A stretch of 64,000 nucleotides of DNA from Bacillaceae bacterium JMAK1 (GCA_012970285.1 JIBW01000003.1:584115-648114); one strand, 5' to 3'; positions 1 through 8,892 are shown, counted from the first letter of the stretch. Made by a program: numbers and translations. The notes: a model not told the origin generated them from the sequence alone.

Positions 1-495
1 CAGAAGCAATTGGAAGACGAGTGCTGGGCATTGCACACGCTCACCTAATACGATTAATGTGCCTTCTCGTTCATCAATTGTAAAGCGCTTATAAGTAAAG
101 CGACGTTTCTCATGTTGTACTACTGGTGAATGGCGGGCAATCCGGGCACGAATTCGAGCTACAATTTCTAAAGGGTTGAACGGCTTCGTAATGTAATCAT
201 CACCGCCGATTGCAAATCCTGATAGTTTATCAAAGTCGGTGTCTTTTGCACTCACAAAAAAGATCGTCGCAGACGTAAGGTGGCGAATTTGGCGACAAAT
301 TGAAAAGCCATCACCGTCTGGCAACATAACATCTAACAAAATAAAATCGTATGTATACGTTTGGCATAATTCAAGCGCTCTTCGTTGTGTTTCTGCGCTG
401 TCTACCATGTGGAATCCTTCTTTGTTCAGCACCTTTTGGAGCATCATGCGAATGGAAGGATCGTCTTCTACAAGTAAAATGCGTGGTTCACTCAT
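1..495 (-). CDS. OmpR-family response regulator, 3' part outside window
   Basis: Partial gene whose start lies inside the window and whose end is cut off by the window edge. The reverse-strand translation starts MSEPRILLVEDDPSIR and shows a receiver domain: acidic pocket (VEDD), phospho-acceptor Asp in ILLDVMLPDGDG, the Thr/Ser switch in FFVSAKD and the conserved Lys in ITKPF. After about residue 120 it enters a winged-helix region (YKRFTIDERE...), typical of OmpR/PhoB regulators. AAAGGAG lies about 9 nt upstream of the ATG. A sensor kinase would be expected beyond the left edge, but that is inference. It is divergent from sppA. The exact regulon cannot be told from the sequence. Confidence 0.9.
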   Translation of the reverse strand, partial: MSEPRILLVEDDPSIRMMLQKVLNKEGFHMVDSAETQRRALELCQTYTYDFILLDVMLPDGDGFSICRQIRHLTSATIFFVSAKDTDFDKLSGFAIGGDDYITKPFNPLEIVARIRARIARHSPVVQHEKRRFTYKRFTIDEREGTLIVLGERVQCPALVFQLLL

Positions 496-663
496 CTGTA
501 TCGCTCCTTTATGATGGTACAACTAGTGTATCATCAAAACATTACGAGAAGATCAACGCATCAAGTGAAAGTTGAGCTCGTTGTGATTTCTTCGTTTCCT
601 TTACGTGAACTTGAATGATTACGATAAATGTAGAAGCGAAATGAAGAGAGGGATAAAAAGACG

Positions 664-1635
664 ATGAATACGAAACGATGGATTGCCAGTGCAATCGCTG
701 CTGTAATTGTGATCATTGCAATACCGATCCAAATTGTAACCGCGGTACTAACCGCAGAAGGATCGGAATGGTTGTCTTTTGATCAGATGTACAATAAAGA
801 GATTATGAAGAACGGTTCGAACGGAGAAATTGTTGTACTGGAACTTGATGGTGTCATCGAAGATACTGGGAGTAATAATGGGTTCTTTTCAGTTGGGTAT
901 CACCATCGCCAGTTTCTTGAGATGTTAGAAGATGCGATGGAAGATCCACTTGTTGATGGTATTGTAATTACGGTCAATACACCTGGTGGAAGTGTCGTTG
1001 CTAGCAATGCGATTTATGAGCAAGTAGTTCGGTCTAAAGAAGAGTTTGATACACCAGTCTACGTTTCAATGGGTGAGATGGCTGCATCAGGAGGATATTA
1101 TATTGCGGCTGGAGCGGACTACATTATGGCCCATCCTGCAACACTGACAGGTTCGATTGGAACGGTAATGAGCGCAGGACTCAACTTCGCAGACTTGGCA
1201 GAAGAGTGGGGTATCTCGGAAACGAGTGTGTCATCTGGCGATTACAAACAAATGGGTTCACCATTTGAGACATTGAGTGAAGAGGAAGAAGCACTACTCC
1301 AAGAAATTTCCGATGATATGTACGATGATTTTACAGCAGTGGTTGCACAAGGGAGAGGATTTAGTGATGAAGAAGTTGATACGCTCGCGCAAGGTCAATT
1401 ATTTACAGGCAACCAAGCGTTAGAAAATGGTCTCGTTGATGAGCTAGGAGACTTAAGAGATGCGGTTTCGCATATGGAGCTTATGCTTGATTTGGATGCA
1501 ACGGTGACTCACTATACGAGTGGATCGACTGTAGGCTCGATGTGGAATGTTGTTGCACCAATGGCTTCAAAGGACCCTGTTTCAACGATCCTAGAAGAGA
1601 GTAGAGCAACAAGAATGCTCTATCTACATCAGTAG
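664..1635 (+). CDS. sppA: Signal peptide peptidase SppA
   Basis: A 323-residue membrane-anchored serine protease of family S49, which degrades signal peptides left after secretion and acts at the outer face of the membrane. One N-terminal membrane anchor (residues 7-28) precedes the catalytic domain. The nucleophile is Ser142 in GEMAASGGYY and the general base is Lys195 in SGDYKQMGSP; this Ser/Lys spacing matches Bacillus SppA. The oligomerisation and substrate loop NTPGGSV is at 105-111. Length is as expected for the Bacillus enzyme. yteJ follows 11 bp downstream, the same order as in B. subtilis. The RBS is GAGAGGGAT, somewhat far from the ATG. Confidence 0.95.
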   Translation: MNTKRWIASAIAAVIVIIAIPIQIVTAVLTAEGSEWLSFDQMYNKEIMKNGSNGEIVVLELDGVIEDTGSNNGFFSVGYHHRQFLEMLEDAMEDPLVDGIVITVNTPGGSVVASNAIYEQVVRSKEEFDTPVYVSMGEMAASGGYYIAAGADYIMAHPATLTGSIGTVMSAGLNFADLAEEWGISETSVSSGDYKQMGSPFETLSEEEEALLQEISDDMYDDFTAVVAQGRGFSDEEVDTLAQGQLFTGNQALENGLVDELGDLRDAVSHMELMLDLDATVTHYTSGSTVGSMWNVVAPMASKDPVSTILEESRATRMLYLHQ

Positions 1636-1646
1636 GAGGCTAAGTT

Positions 1647-2069
1647 ATGAGAACCTATGCAGGGTTTTGGCTACGGTTATGGGCATATTTAATTGACCTT
1701 CTAGTGGTCGTGTCGATAAGTTCAATCATCATTCACCCTCTGTTTGCTTTCCTGTTCACTACCGAACCAGCGATTGGTGTGTTTACGATTCAGGGAATGC
1801 TTCTTGCCTTAAGTTACTATGTATATTTTGTCGTCATGACAAAAGTTTGGCAGCAGACGCTTGGCAAGATGGTGTTCGGTTTGAAAGTGGAACGTATCGA
1901 TGAGCAACGACTCGTTTGGAAAGACGTCTTCGTACGTGAAGTAGCAGGAAGAATTATTCATCGCGTATTATGGATCACAAACATCCTCTACATCGTCGTG
2001 GCAGTACACCCAGAAAAAGCCGGGATCCATGATCTCTTATCTGATACGAGAGTTGTACTTGAACGTTAA
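1647..2069 (+). CDS. yteJ: RDD-family membrane protein, YteJ-like
   Basis: A 140-residue integral membrane protein of the RDD family. The N-terminal GFWLRLWAYLIDLLVV contains the Arg/Asp signature, followed by a second and third hydrophobic segment. The conserved QTLGKMVFGLKV and the IHDLLSDTRVV tail are typical of the family. It sits directly behind sppA with its own RBS (TAGGAGG) and is closed by a terminator, so the two form one transcript. In B. subtilis sppA-yteJ are co-transcribed and linked to lantibiotic/LiaRS-type envelope responses. That role here is inferred from synteny only. Confidence 0.88.
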   Translation: MRTYAGFWLRLWAYLIDLLVVVSISSIIIHPLFAFLFTTEPAIGVFTIQGMLLALSYYVYFVVMTKVWQQTLGKMVFGLKVERIDEQRLVWKDVFVREVAGRIIHRVLWITNILYIVVAVHPEKAGIHDLLSDTRVVLER

Positions 2070-2074
2070 CCCTC

Positions 2075-2114
2075 TAAAAAGGCCAATCTTCGTATGAAGA
2101 TTGGCCTTTTTAGT
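2075..2114 (+). terminator. Rho-independent terminator after yteJ
   Basis: A 16-bp stem (AAAAAGGCCAATCTTC pairing with its complement) closes around the loop GTAT, and the 3' arm ends in a T-run. It lies 6 bp after the yteJ stop. The A/T flanks make it potentially bidirectional. Confidence 0.93.
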
Positions 2115-2247
2115 TTGGTTCACCTACAACTTGAATCACTAGCATGAAATAATTGTCTATTTATTCCAAATCATATTTATATTCCTTCGTGTTTGGAGTA
2201 CACTTAATCTATATGCGATTATACATCTTAATTAAGGGAGAAAAAGC

Positions 2248-3492
2248 ATGAAAAAGTTCGCTTTTATAACATCGATTTCAATCGGTTTCTTTGCGATGAT
2301 CGTTCTTATTTGGAATCTCGATCTCCATCAATCTACTGACGGTGCGGAAGTTAAGGGTCAAGATGAGGAACTGGAGAGTCAGATTGATGAGAAAGAAGAT
2401 CGTTTAAACTACTTATCTGACGTTCATCAGATGCACCATTCGATTGTGCGATCGGTGCAAGCAGGTCATGGATTGATGAATGGGTATGCGATGTATGGTT
2501 GGGAAGATGAGAATTATAACCTAGAGAATTTCAAAGTTTCTGAAGCGAGAAGAGTAGCGTTATTAGAGGAAGCGATTGAGCATAGTGAAGAAGAGCACGT
2601 GACAAAAGATTTGATAACGATTTTAGAGAAATTTAACGAGTTAATTGCTGATCTCGATCATAGTGAAAAGAGGCTGATCCACGTCAGAGAATTGCAGTCG
2701 TTGTACCGGGATTTAGATTACTATTTACTAAATAATACGTACTACGAACCTAGAAATGTTAGTTCAACTTCTGAACAGTACGAGGACGAAATGATAGATG
2801 CTGATGGGGACACTCTCATTGCACTAGATTCACAGTTTGATGATGGTGATTATGAAGAATTTGCAATGTTCTTTCGTTCATATGAGTTACCAGATGAAGG
2901 ACGTCTCTCAAGTGAGGAAGCAGAAAGCCATTTTTCGATCTTTCAAGGTCATTTAGGTTGGGAATACAATGAGGATTACGTGTTCTATGAGAACTATTTA
3001 GTATTCGAAAATGAATCTAAGCTTCCAGTAGCGGGGCTAAATCGTATGGATCCCATCACTTCTGAAATGATTGTTCCATACGGTACTCAAGGAGTTTCTT
3101 TCGTTAGAGAGGAATTAATGAGGTTAGGAGAAGCTTATCCTTCTCCTAATGGGGAACGTCATGAAAACATCGTGCCTTTGCGTGACGAAGATCGAACGTA
3201 TTTGGATGATATTCAATACCTCGTTGCTTATAAAAATGGTAACGAAGATGAAGCAATTCAAAAAGGCTGGGGTGGGACTCAGTTGTTGTTGACCCACACA
3301 CCGCAACTACTTTCAGAATTAGAACTGTATGTTCATGAACATGAACAGCTTACGTTATGGTTTCAAGAAACGAGAGAATACCTTCAAGCCGCAGACGCTA
3401 TAGGCTACGACGATTATGAAGAAGCGTATACCTACATTGAAGCTGCTTTTAGGAATATTGAACGAATGAATCAGATTGCGCTTAATGATTGA
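2248..3492 (+). CDS. Uncharacterised membrane-anchored extracytoplasmic protein
   Basis: A 414-residue protein that I do not recognise. It has a short basic N-terminus, one hydrophobic anchor (residues 4-22), and a long acidic, mostly helical part rich in Glu/Asp. The segment around residues 40-75 (ELESQIDEKEDRLNYL...) looks like a coiled coil. Residues 75-95 contain SVQAGHGLMNGYAMYGW. No catalytic motif or lipobox is visible. RBS AAGGGAG lies 7 nt before the ATG. It is a single transcription unit between terminators. Its acidic surface would suit an exported protein of an alkali- or salt-tolerant Bacillus, but that is only an impression. Confidence 0.75.
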   Translation: MKKFAFITSISIGFFAMIVLIWNLDLHQSTDGAEVKGQDEELESQIDEKEDRLNYLSDVHQMHHSIVRSVQAGHGLMNGYAMYGWEDENYNLENFKVSEARRVALLEEAIEHSEEEHVTKDLITILEKFNELIADLDHSEKRLIHVRELQSLYRDLDYYLLNNTYYEPRNVSSTSEQYEDEMIDADGDTLIALDSQFDDGDYEEFAMFFRSYELPDEGRLSSEEAESHFSIFQGHLGWEYNEDYVFYENYLVFENESKLPVAGLNRMDPITSEMIVPYGTQGVSFVREELMRLGEAYPSPNGERHENIVPLRDEDRTYLDDIQYLVAYKNGNEDEAIQKGWGGTQLLLTHTPQLLSELELYVHEHEQLTLWFQETREYLQAADAIGYDDYEEAYTYIEAAFRNIERMNQIALND

Positions 3493-3528
3493 TTTAGTGT
3501 GAACGAGTGAGAGTATGACCATACGATG

Positions 3529-3572
3529 CACGATAACGGCGATCATCGCTAGTCGTTATCGTGTGTTTGTTT
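3529..3572 (+). terminator. Probable terminator
   Basis: A 10-bp inverted repeat, CACGATAACG...CGTTATCGTG, encloses a smaller GCGAT/ATCGC hairpin and is followed by TGTTTGTTT. It lies 37 bp after the preceding stop codon. Confidence 0.7.
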
Positions 3573-3673
3573 ACGTTACGAACGATAAAAAAGTAGGTGA
3601 CCGCTGTCAAAACGACCAGTGCAATTAATGCCGAATGCATGTAGTCAATAAAACGCGAGAAGGAGAGATTATT

Positions 3674-4000
3674 ATTTCTGAGGATCCGACTCACGAAAAA
3701 ATGAAGAAAAAGTTATTCTTTCAATATGTGTTCTTTTTGCCTTTTGTCATTAGTACAGTATCCGTAATTCATTCAATCACAAATGAAGATCGCACCGTGT
3801 CGATTGTTTATAGCGTTTTGTCGTTTCCTGTACTGGTAGGCTTAGCATTCATCTTATTTCATTATTTGCAAGATATATTGATTGAACAAGAACAAAAGCG
3901 TTTAGAGAAGAAAAAGAACACCGACAAAAGCGAGTTATATTTCTTTTATGTATGGTTGGGTGTTGGTGTGGTTCTCGCGGTGATCATTCTTTTCTTCTAA
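3674..4000 (+). CDS. Small membrane protein, probable ATT start
   Basis: Uncharacterised protein with three hydrophobic segments: the FFQYVFFLPFVISTVSVI region, a second ending LAFILFHYLQ, and the C-terminal FFYVWLGVGVVLAVIILFF. A charged KRLEKKKNTDKSE loop separates the second and third. The frame has an upstream ATG at 3635 without an RBS, and an ATG at 3701 whose nearest purine run is too far away. In contrast AAGGAG at 3660-3665 is followed in frame by ATT at 3671 and 3674, 5 and 8 nt away. I take 3674 (reading MSEDPTHEKMKKK) as the best start; 3635 is the conventional alternative. The stop is 1 bp from the convergent lipoprotein stop. Confidence 0.6.
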   Translation: MSEDPTHEKMKKKLFFQYVFFLPFVISTVSVIHSITNEDRTVSIVYSVLSFPVLVGLAFILFHYLQDILIEQEQKRLEKKKNTDKSELYFFYVWLGVGVVLAVIILFF

Positions 4001-4001
4001 A

Positions 4002-4394
4002 CTAAACTTCCTCCACTTTAACAACAAAATCCTCGAGATGTTCATTTCCATCATCGTCCTGCCAAGCGATGTAGAATTGATAGGAGTCTTCCAGTTCAAT
4101 ATCATGATATCGATGTGCCTTCGGCGTTGGATTATTACCAGGGCTAGAGGATTGTAGCCGCCCATTCATCTCAATTTCATAACCCATTAAACGATCGGTA
4201 TCTTCTTTAAAGCGTATCTCCATCGTGTAAGTTCTCTCGTCTGACGCTTCATGTTCTGTAATAAGCTCTGCTTCCCAAGTCGAAGAAGAGCCATGTCCTT
4301 GAACGATTGGCAATTCTTCATCTTTATGATGCGTTGAGGAACATGCTATAACGAACGTAACGATAACGAACAGAGATATTGTCTTGTAGAACAT
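4002..4394 (-). CDS. Small putative lipoprotein
   Basis: About 130 residues with a lipoprotein signal peptide: MFYKTISLFVIVTFVIACSS has a basic start, a hydrophobic core and a lipobox VIAC with Cys at residue 18. The mature part is about 110 residues, acidic, with alternating polar/hydrophobic stretches (TWEAELITEHEAS, YTMEIRFKEDT, YQFYIAWQDDDG) that suggest a small beta-sandwich. No family was recognised. The ATG at 4394 is preferred over GTG at 4403, because AGGAAG would touch the GTG. It ends tail-to-tail with the small membrane protein. Confidence 0.72.
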   Translation of the reverse strand: MFYKTISLFVIVTFVIACSSTHHKDEELPIVQGHGSSSTWEAELITEHEASDERTYTMEIRFKEDTDRLMGYEIEMNGRLQSSSPGNNPTPKAHRYHDIELEDSYQFYIAWQDDDGNEHLEDFVVKVEEV

Positions 4395-4468
4395 CGTAAT
4401 CACTTCCTACGAAGGTACTTAAACTCAGGCATAGTAGCTGACTTTGAAATCGGCCAGCTTGTTATTCA

Positions 4469-4603
4469 TCAGAGATGGTAATTCTTTACTTTCCCCTTGT
4501 TAAAAAACCTCCACCAAATTGCTACTGCGATAATTACAATAATAATGATCATTAATCGGTTGTTAGCACGGTCAAAACTTAGGGGCGGTAATTCGCCATT
4601 CAT
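4469..4603 (-). CDS. 44-aa single-pass membrane peptide
   Basis: This tiny ORF reads MNGELPPLSFDRANNRLMII and then a run of Ile/Val/Ala (IIVIIAVAIWW) followed by a basic tail RFFNKGKVKNYHL. The shape is one transmembrane helix with a positive C-terminus. Its ATG overlaps the TGA of the upstream 35-aa ORF (ATGA), which implies translational coupling and explains why it lacks a strong RBS of its own. Function is unknown. Confidence 0.55.
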   Translation of the reverse strand: MNGELPPLSFDRANNRLMIIIIVIIAVAIWWRFFNKGKVKNYHL

Positions 4604-4707
4604 GATCCAGTACCTAAAACCCAGACGATGAGCAATCCTAAAAATACGAAAGTTCTTATAGGTAAACGAGGTTTATTTCTGCTTTCAGAGTTGTTAGAAT
4701 GCAACAC
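4600..4707 (-). CDS. 35-aa membrane peptide, coupled to the next ORF
   Basis: A GTG-initiated ORF of 35 residues with a good RBS (AAGGAGT, 7 nt upstream). It reads MLHSNNSESRNKPRLPIRTF and then a hydrophobic helix VFLGLLIVWVLGTGS. The basic segment before the helix predicts an N-in orientation. It shares four bases (ATGA) with the 44-aa ORF, so the pair is probably co-translated. No homologue is recalled. The strong RBS plus overlap is the main reason to believe it is real. Confidence 0.55.
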   Translation of the reverse strand: MLHSNNSESRNKPRLPIRTFVFLGLLIVWVLGTGS

Positions 4708-4805
4708 AATGCTAACTCCTTATTATTTATAAAATAGTATTAAAGTGATTTATTTTATTACTTGAAGAGTTTTGATGACTGCTCATTAACGTTTAATCTT
4801 CGTCG

Positions 4806-5117
4806 TTAAACTAAAATTAGAAATCGAATCGTAACGAAGACAAAAGCACTTGTCAGCAATGTATAAAGAACAATTCGTCCGATCCTTTGGAAGCGTGTAG
4901 GGTTTTGTTCTTTTTCTTGGACGGCTAATTCGGGTTTGAAAATACCCATTAAAGAGCTTGCGATGAAAAAGCCAATCGTCAACCCGATGCCTGCAGATAA
5001 CGGTGGCCACCCCACCTCAATCATTGCTCTAAATAAATAAGCGGCAATGCCTGTAGTGATGGGGAAACCGAGTAACATCCACCATTTTCTTTTGGTCGGT
5101 ATGTCAGAAAAGCGCAA
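4806..5117 (-). CDS. Small membrane protein
   Basis: About 103 residues with three hydrophobic segments (WWMLLGFPITTGIAAYLF, PLSAGIGLTIGFFIASSLMGIF and a C-terminal IVLYTLLTSAFVFVTIRFLILV) and a basic, polar loop between the last two. I place the start at TTG 5117 (MRFSDIPTKRK), because GAGGTG lies 6 nt before it. The GTG at 5126 overlaps that same Shine-Dalgarno and is the alternative. No family was recognised. It is upstream of, and in line with, the two tiny membrane ORFs and the lipoprotein, and may share their transcript. Confidence 0.7.
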   Translation of the reverse strand: MRFSDIPTKRKWWMLLGFPITTGIAAYLFRAMIEVGWPPLSAGIGLTIGFFIASSLMGIFKPELAVQEKEQNPTRFQRIGRIVLYTLLTSAFVFVTIRFLILV

Positions 5118-5410
5118 TGGAAACACCTCAAAACTATTGGTTTCGTTCAGTTGTCATTACAGTTTCTTATACCCTTGAGTAGTGTGAATAAACAACGTTA
5201 ATTCGACATGTAGAGTTATGGGCGATAACGACATCAGTAAGGAAAGTACCGTGAGTTAAGTATGACTATACGTTTTACTATTAGAATAAAATAGTGTAGT
5301 GGTGTGTCATGAATGTCATTTTTATGTATTTTTTGTAAAATTTTATAAAGTATGATAAGTTTACTGGAGTTTATTGGAATTAAAGTCTATTTTTCCTAAA
5401 GGGGTGTTGT

Positions 5411-7474
5411 ATGCGAAATTATAATTCATTGCTTTGTAAAGTCGCCATAACATTGGTATTCGTGTTGAGTATGAGTATCGCGCAGAGTACTCAAACAGAG
5501 GCTTTAGAAGAGGCTCATGTTGCTCACGAGACGTTGGAAATACGGGAAAGTGCCGATGAATCAGCAGCAATTATAGGTGAGGTTAAGTCAGATGAACCGT
5601 TTACGATGGAGCATGTGGAGGATAACGGTTGGATTCAAATAGAAAATGATGAGGGAACAAGTGGTTATGTACATAGTTCTATGATAGCGGAACGTTATTT
5701 AGAAAGCATAGAGCGTGAAGTCGTTGAAACGATGAATGTCAGAAGCGAAGAGATGGTCGTATATTCACAGCCTTATGAAAGTGCTGAAGAAATCGGTAGT
5801 TTCTCTCATGGAGAAGAAGTGAACATCTATGACCAGAAATGGTCGCCGTGGTTCGTAACGGATTTCAATGGTCAGTTGGCATTCGTCCATGAAGATGCCC
5901 TCATTCTTAAGAGAGAATCAGAGAATCAAGAAGAGGAGGATGAAGGTTCGGTTGATGATGAGCAAGTAGAAGAATCGCAACAGATCGAAGAGCAAGCTGA
6001 AGTTCCGGAAGATTCTCAACTTCAACCTCAAAGTGCAGACGGACTTGAACCACGTTCAATTGGCATTGTTACGCATCGTAATCTAGCCATTCGTGAATCT
6101 GCTAGTGGCTCAAGTCAGCGAGTTGGAAACGCAACTGAAGGTGATGCACTTGAGATTCTCGAAACGTTCGGGGAAGGACCTTGGGTAAGTATTCGTTACA
6201 ACGGAGACATTGCCTACACGCACAGTAATTACTTCGTCGAACTTGAAGTAGCAGGTGAGGATGAACCTGTTATTGGAACAGGTACAGTCACTCATCGCGC
6301 ACTCGCCATCCGTTCTAACCCGAGTGGTTCTGCTGCACGGGTCGGTACGTTAACCGAGGGCGCGCAAGTGGAAGTCCATGAATATGTAAATGACGGTCCA
6401 TGGTTTGCTTTCACATTCAAGGGTGGAATTGCCTATACACATCGCGATTATGTCGACATTGAAGAGATCACGCCACCAACAGACCCTCCGGGAGATGGGG
6501 AGTTAGGTGAGGTGATTGCGACAGGGATTGTTGATGCAAATGGAAGGCTTGCTGTACGGACAGAACCTAGTGGGTCGAGCGAATCGCTAGGCCATTTGGT
6601 CAGTGGTGATATCGTCTTGATTTATGAATACATCAACGGTGGTCCGTGGGTGAAGATTGAATATGAAGGTCAAGTCGCCTATACACATGCTGATTATATG
6701 AATGTAACCGAGATGGGTGACGTCATTGATACAGCAACCGTTACGCACCATCGTCTCTCTGTAAGAAGTGGCCCAGGAGCGTCCTATGAAACCGTTCATC
6801 GATTAACGACGGGTGACCAAGTCGAAATTCTGCAATTTGTTAATGGTGGTCCGTGGGTAGAGGTAAACTTCAACGGCGGGAGTGGATTCACACACTTAGA
6901 TCATCTCCGGTTACACGCTGGCAATACCGGACCGTTGCAAGGAAGGTTAATTGTTGTTGATGCTGGTCATGGAGGACATGATCCAGGGGCTCAAGGGAAT
7001 GGACTCGTAGAGAAAACACTAAATCTTCAAGTCTCCTTAGAGCTTGCTCAGCGCTTAGAGAGTAGTGGGGCTGAGGTAATCTTGACAAGAAGCACGGATA
7101 CTTTTATTGACTTGTCTGAACGAGCGAACATTGCAAATCAGGCAGATGCAGACTTGTTTATTAGTGTACATGGTAATGCGGCAACAGATCCGCGGGCAAG
7201 AGGAGCGGAGACTTTTTATCATAGATCAGCGAACCCTGCCAGCGTACGACTTGCAAATGTGATGCAAGATCGTTTAGTGAGTGATACAGGGATGACGTAT
7301 CGTCGTGTAGATCCTGCGAATTATGTAGTATTAAGGGAGACGGCTATGCCAGCGACATTAATCGAATTAGGGTTCTTGACGAATAGTGGTGATGCATCAA
7401 TTATGAGACAACCGGGATATCCTGCACGAGCTGGAGAAGCGTTACATCAAGGATTCTTAGATTACTATAGTTAA
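5411..7474 (+). CDS. Secreted N-acetylmuramoyl-L-alanine amidase with SH3b repeats
   Basis: A 687-residue exported cell-wall hydrolase that cleaves the bond between MurNAc and L-Ala. A signal peptide (residues 1-30) is followed by about six SH3b-type wall-binding modules. The last four are closely related, each with an NLAIR/ALAIR-like strand and a GPWV...YTH ending, from about residue 215 to 500. An acidic Glu-rich linker separates modules two and three. The Amidase_3 domain fills 510-687, with zinc ligands His520 (DAGHGG), Glu534 (GLVEK) and His587 (SVHGN) and catalytic Glu652 (LIELGF). This CwlB/CwlC-like domain order is intact. It is a monocistronic gene with its own terminator. Confidence 0.93.
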   Translation: MRNYNSLLCKVAITLVFVLSMSIAQSTQTEALEEAHVAHETLEIRESADESAAIIGEVKSDEPFTMEHVEDNGWIQIENDEGTSGYVHSSMIAERYLESIEREVVETMNVRSEEMVVYSQPYESAEEIGSFSHGEEVNIYDQKWSPWFVTDFNGQLAFVHEDALILKRESENQEEEDEGSVDDEQVEESQQIEEQAEVPEDSQLQPQSADGLEPRSIGIVTHRNLAIRESASGSSQRVGNATEGDALEILETFGEGPWVSIRYNGDIAYTHSNYFVELEVAGEDEPVIGTGTVTHRALAIRSNPSGSAARVGTLTEGAQVEVHEYVNDGPWFAFTFKGGIAYTHRDYVDIEEITPPTDPPGDGELGEVIATGIVDANGRLAVRTEPSGSSESLGHLVSGDIVLIYEYINGGPWVKIEYEGQVAYTHADYMNVTEMGDVIDTATVTHHRLSVRSGPGASYETVHRLTTGDQVEILQFVNGGPWVEVNFNGGSGFTHLDHLRLHAGNTGPLQGRLIVVDAGHGGHDPGAQGNGLVEKTLNLQVSLELAQRLESSGAEVILTRSTDTFIDLSERANIANQADADLFISVHGNAATDPRARGAETFYHRSANPASVRLANVMQDRLVSDTGMTYRRVDPANYVVLRETAMPATLIELGFLTNSGDASIMRQPGYPARAGEALHQGFLDYYS

Positions 7475-7589
7475 TGAAGGAATTGGTTAAGTAGTGGGTT
7501 AATTAAACATTTACCTGTGTAATTAGAATCCAATATATGATATATTATAAAAATACTATATATTTCCTTTGTATAGTAAAACAAGTTTG

Positions 7590-7617
7590 GCTACTCTATT
7601 TTTAGAGTAGCTTTTTT
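7590..7617 (+). terminator. Terminator after the amidase gene
   Basis: Stem GCTACTCTA / TAGAGTAGC with a TTTT loop and a following run of six T. It lies about 115 bp after the amidase stop. The rest of the 7475-7786 interval is AT-rich and shows nothing else I can name. Confidence 0.88.
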
Positions 7618-7786
7618 AGTGTTTTTTCAGAATTATCTCTTATAGATAAATTATTCATATAAGTTATCTAAAGTGATAAACATAACTGAATGAATACTAA
7701 TCAAAGCAAAAGAAACTTGCAATGAGTCTCAAAGATCGGTTGCACGGTTTTTTGCTAGTTATCGTTTATGTAATGCCTTTTTATAT

Positions 7787-8557
7787 TTAAGTAGCATAAG
7801 ACTTTTTATCGTCTTCATCATTCATAAACATCAGGTAAAGAATAATCACACCAAAAGCAATTACAGTAGCGAGTAGTGACTGTATATCTGTTGTTAAAGG
7901 CGTATAAGCTAACAAGATAGGCGGCAGATGAAAGGCGATTAAAATGATTGGAAGTATAAAGGTTCTTGCCCAAAATGAAAATGAGATGACAAATATAATC
8001 ATCAGAAAGGACAGCAAGCTTTGACCAACAATTCCAAATTCTATCATTGGAGAAACAACATTCTGATCAAGAATTAACGCACCAATTAGAATTAGCATAC
8101 TTAGTAGGACGGGTATTCCTAGCAATGTCATTTCTTTTATGAATGATTTCTTAGATTTTGCTAAATAGTTAAAAGCAATCAAAACTCCACCTAGAAATGA
8201 AATAATAAATAATAAATATCCTGTTATTTGAATTATGCTATATGCAAATTTACCTTGCAATAAGTCTTGAATAAAAAGGAAAGATGTAGCCCCAAGAAGT
8301 AACATCGGTATGATCTTTAATCCCCATGCACGATAATCACGATTCATTTCTGATGACAAACTTTCCATGTACGCTTTAGGTGACTGACCAACAATCTCTT
8401 CTGTAGACTTTCCTTCTCTTTCTGCATCGGTTAAGTGCTCTGTTAGTTCTTGGAGAATATCATTTATTTCACTTTCACGTTTTCCAGATGTAAACAAATA
8501 CACTCTTAAATTTTCAAGAAACTGTTGGCTTGCCTTACTCAATACATGAGCGTTCAT
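7787..8557 (-). CDS. PadR-linked six-helix membrane protein
   Basis: A 256-residue protein with a soluble, helical N-terminus of about 85 residues (KASQQFLENLRVYL...EINDILQELTEHLTDAEREGKS) and then six predicted transmembrane helices. The N-terminal segment resembles the helical module (HAAS/DUF1129-like) found on membrane proteins encoded beside PadR regulators; that assignment is from memory and tentative. Its ATG overlaps the PadR stop (ATGA), so the two are translationally coupled. Such pairs usually sense an envelope or drug signal, with the PadR protein controlling its own operon; this is inference. No transporter or enzyme motif is visible. Confidence 0.8.
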   Translation of the reverse strand: MNAHVLSKASQQFLENLRVYLFTSGKRESEINDILQELTEHLTDAEREGKSTEEIVGQSPKAYMESLSSEMNRDYRAWGLKIIPMLLLGATSFLFIQDLLQGKFAYSIIQITGYLLFIISFLGGVLIAFNYLAKSKKSFIKEMTLLGIPVLLSMLILIGALILDQNVVSPMIEFGIVGQSLLSFLMIIFVISFSFWARTFILPIILIAFHLPPILLAYTPLTTDIQSLLATVIAFGVIILYLMFMNDEDDKKSYAT

Positions 8558-8892
8558 TTTTCCTCTTCCGCCACCTCTCTAGTTATGACAGCATTTACGT
8601 TACGGCTGATTTCATTCCAATTCCTTAAGAATATTGCTAATTCATCCTCACCTTTTTGAGTTAAGTTGTAATATTTTCGTTTCGGCCCAGCGGTTGATTT
8701 CTTACGTGTAGAAGTTACGAGCTCTTCTCTTTGTAATCGCAAAAGCACAGGATAAATTGTCCCTTCACTAATTGATGAAAAGCCATAATGGCTTAAGCGA
8801 GTAGCCATTTCATATCCATAACATTCTTCTTCGTCGATAATTGCAAGAAGACAACCATCGATAATCCCTTTTAACATTTGTGTTTGAGACAT
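8554..8892 (-). CDS. PadR-family transcriptional regulator
   Basis: A 112-residue winged-helix regulator. The typical PadR pattern is present: MLKGIIDGCLLAII, a YGYEMATRL helix, SISEGTIYPVLLRLQREELV as recognition helix plus wing, and GPKRKYYNLTQKGEDEL in the beta-wing. ATG 8892 is chosen because AAAGGTG lies 7 nt upstream; an ATG 11 codons further upstream lacks an RBS. The promoter carries two CTTGT-N3-ACAAG palindromes, so autorepression is likely. PadR proteins typically repress, and release DNA on ligand binding. Confidence 0.92.
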   Translation of the reverse strand: MSQTQMLKGIIDGCLLAIIDEEECYGYEMATRLSHYGFSSISEGTIYPVLLRLQREELVTSTRKKSTAGPKRKYYNLTQKGEDELAIFLRNWNEISRNVNAVITREVAEEEK

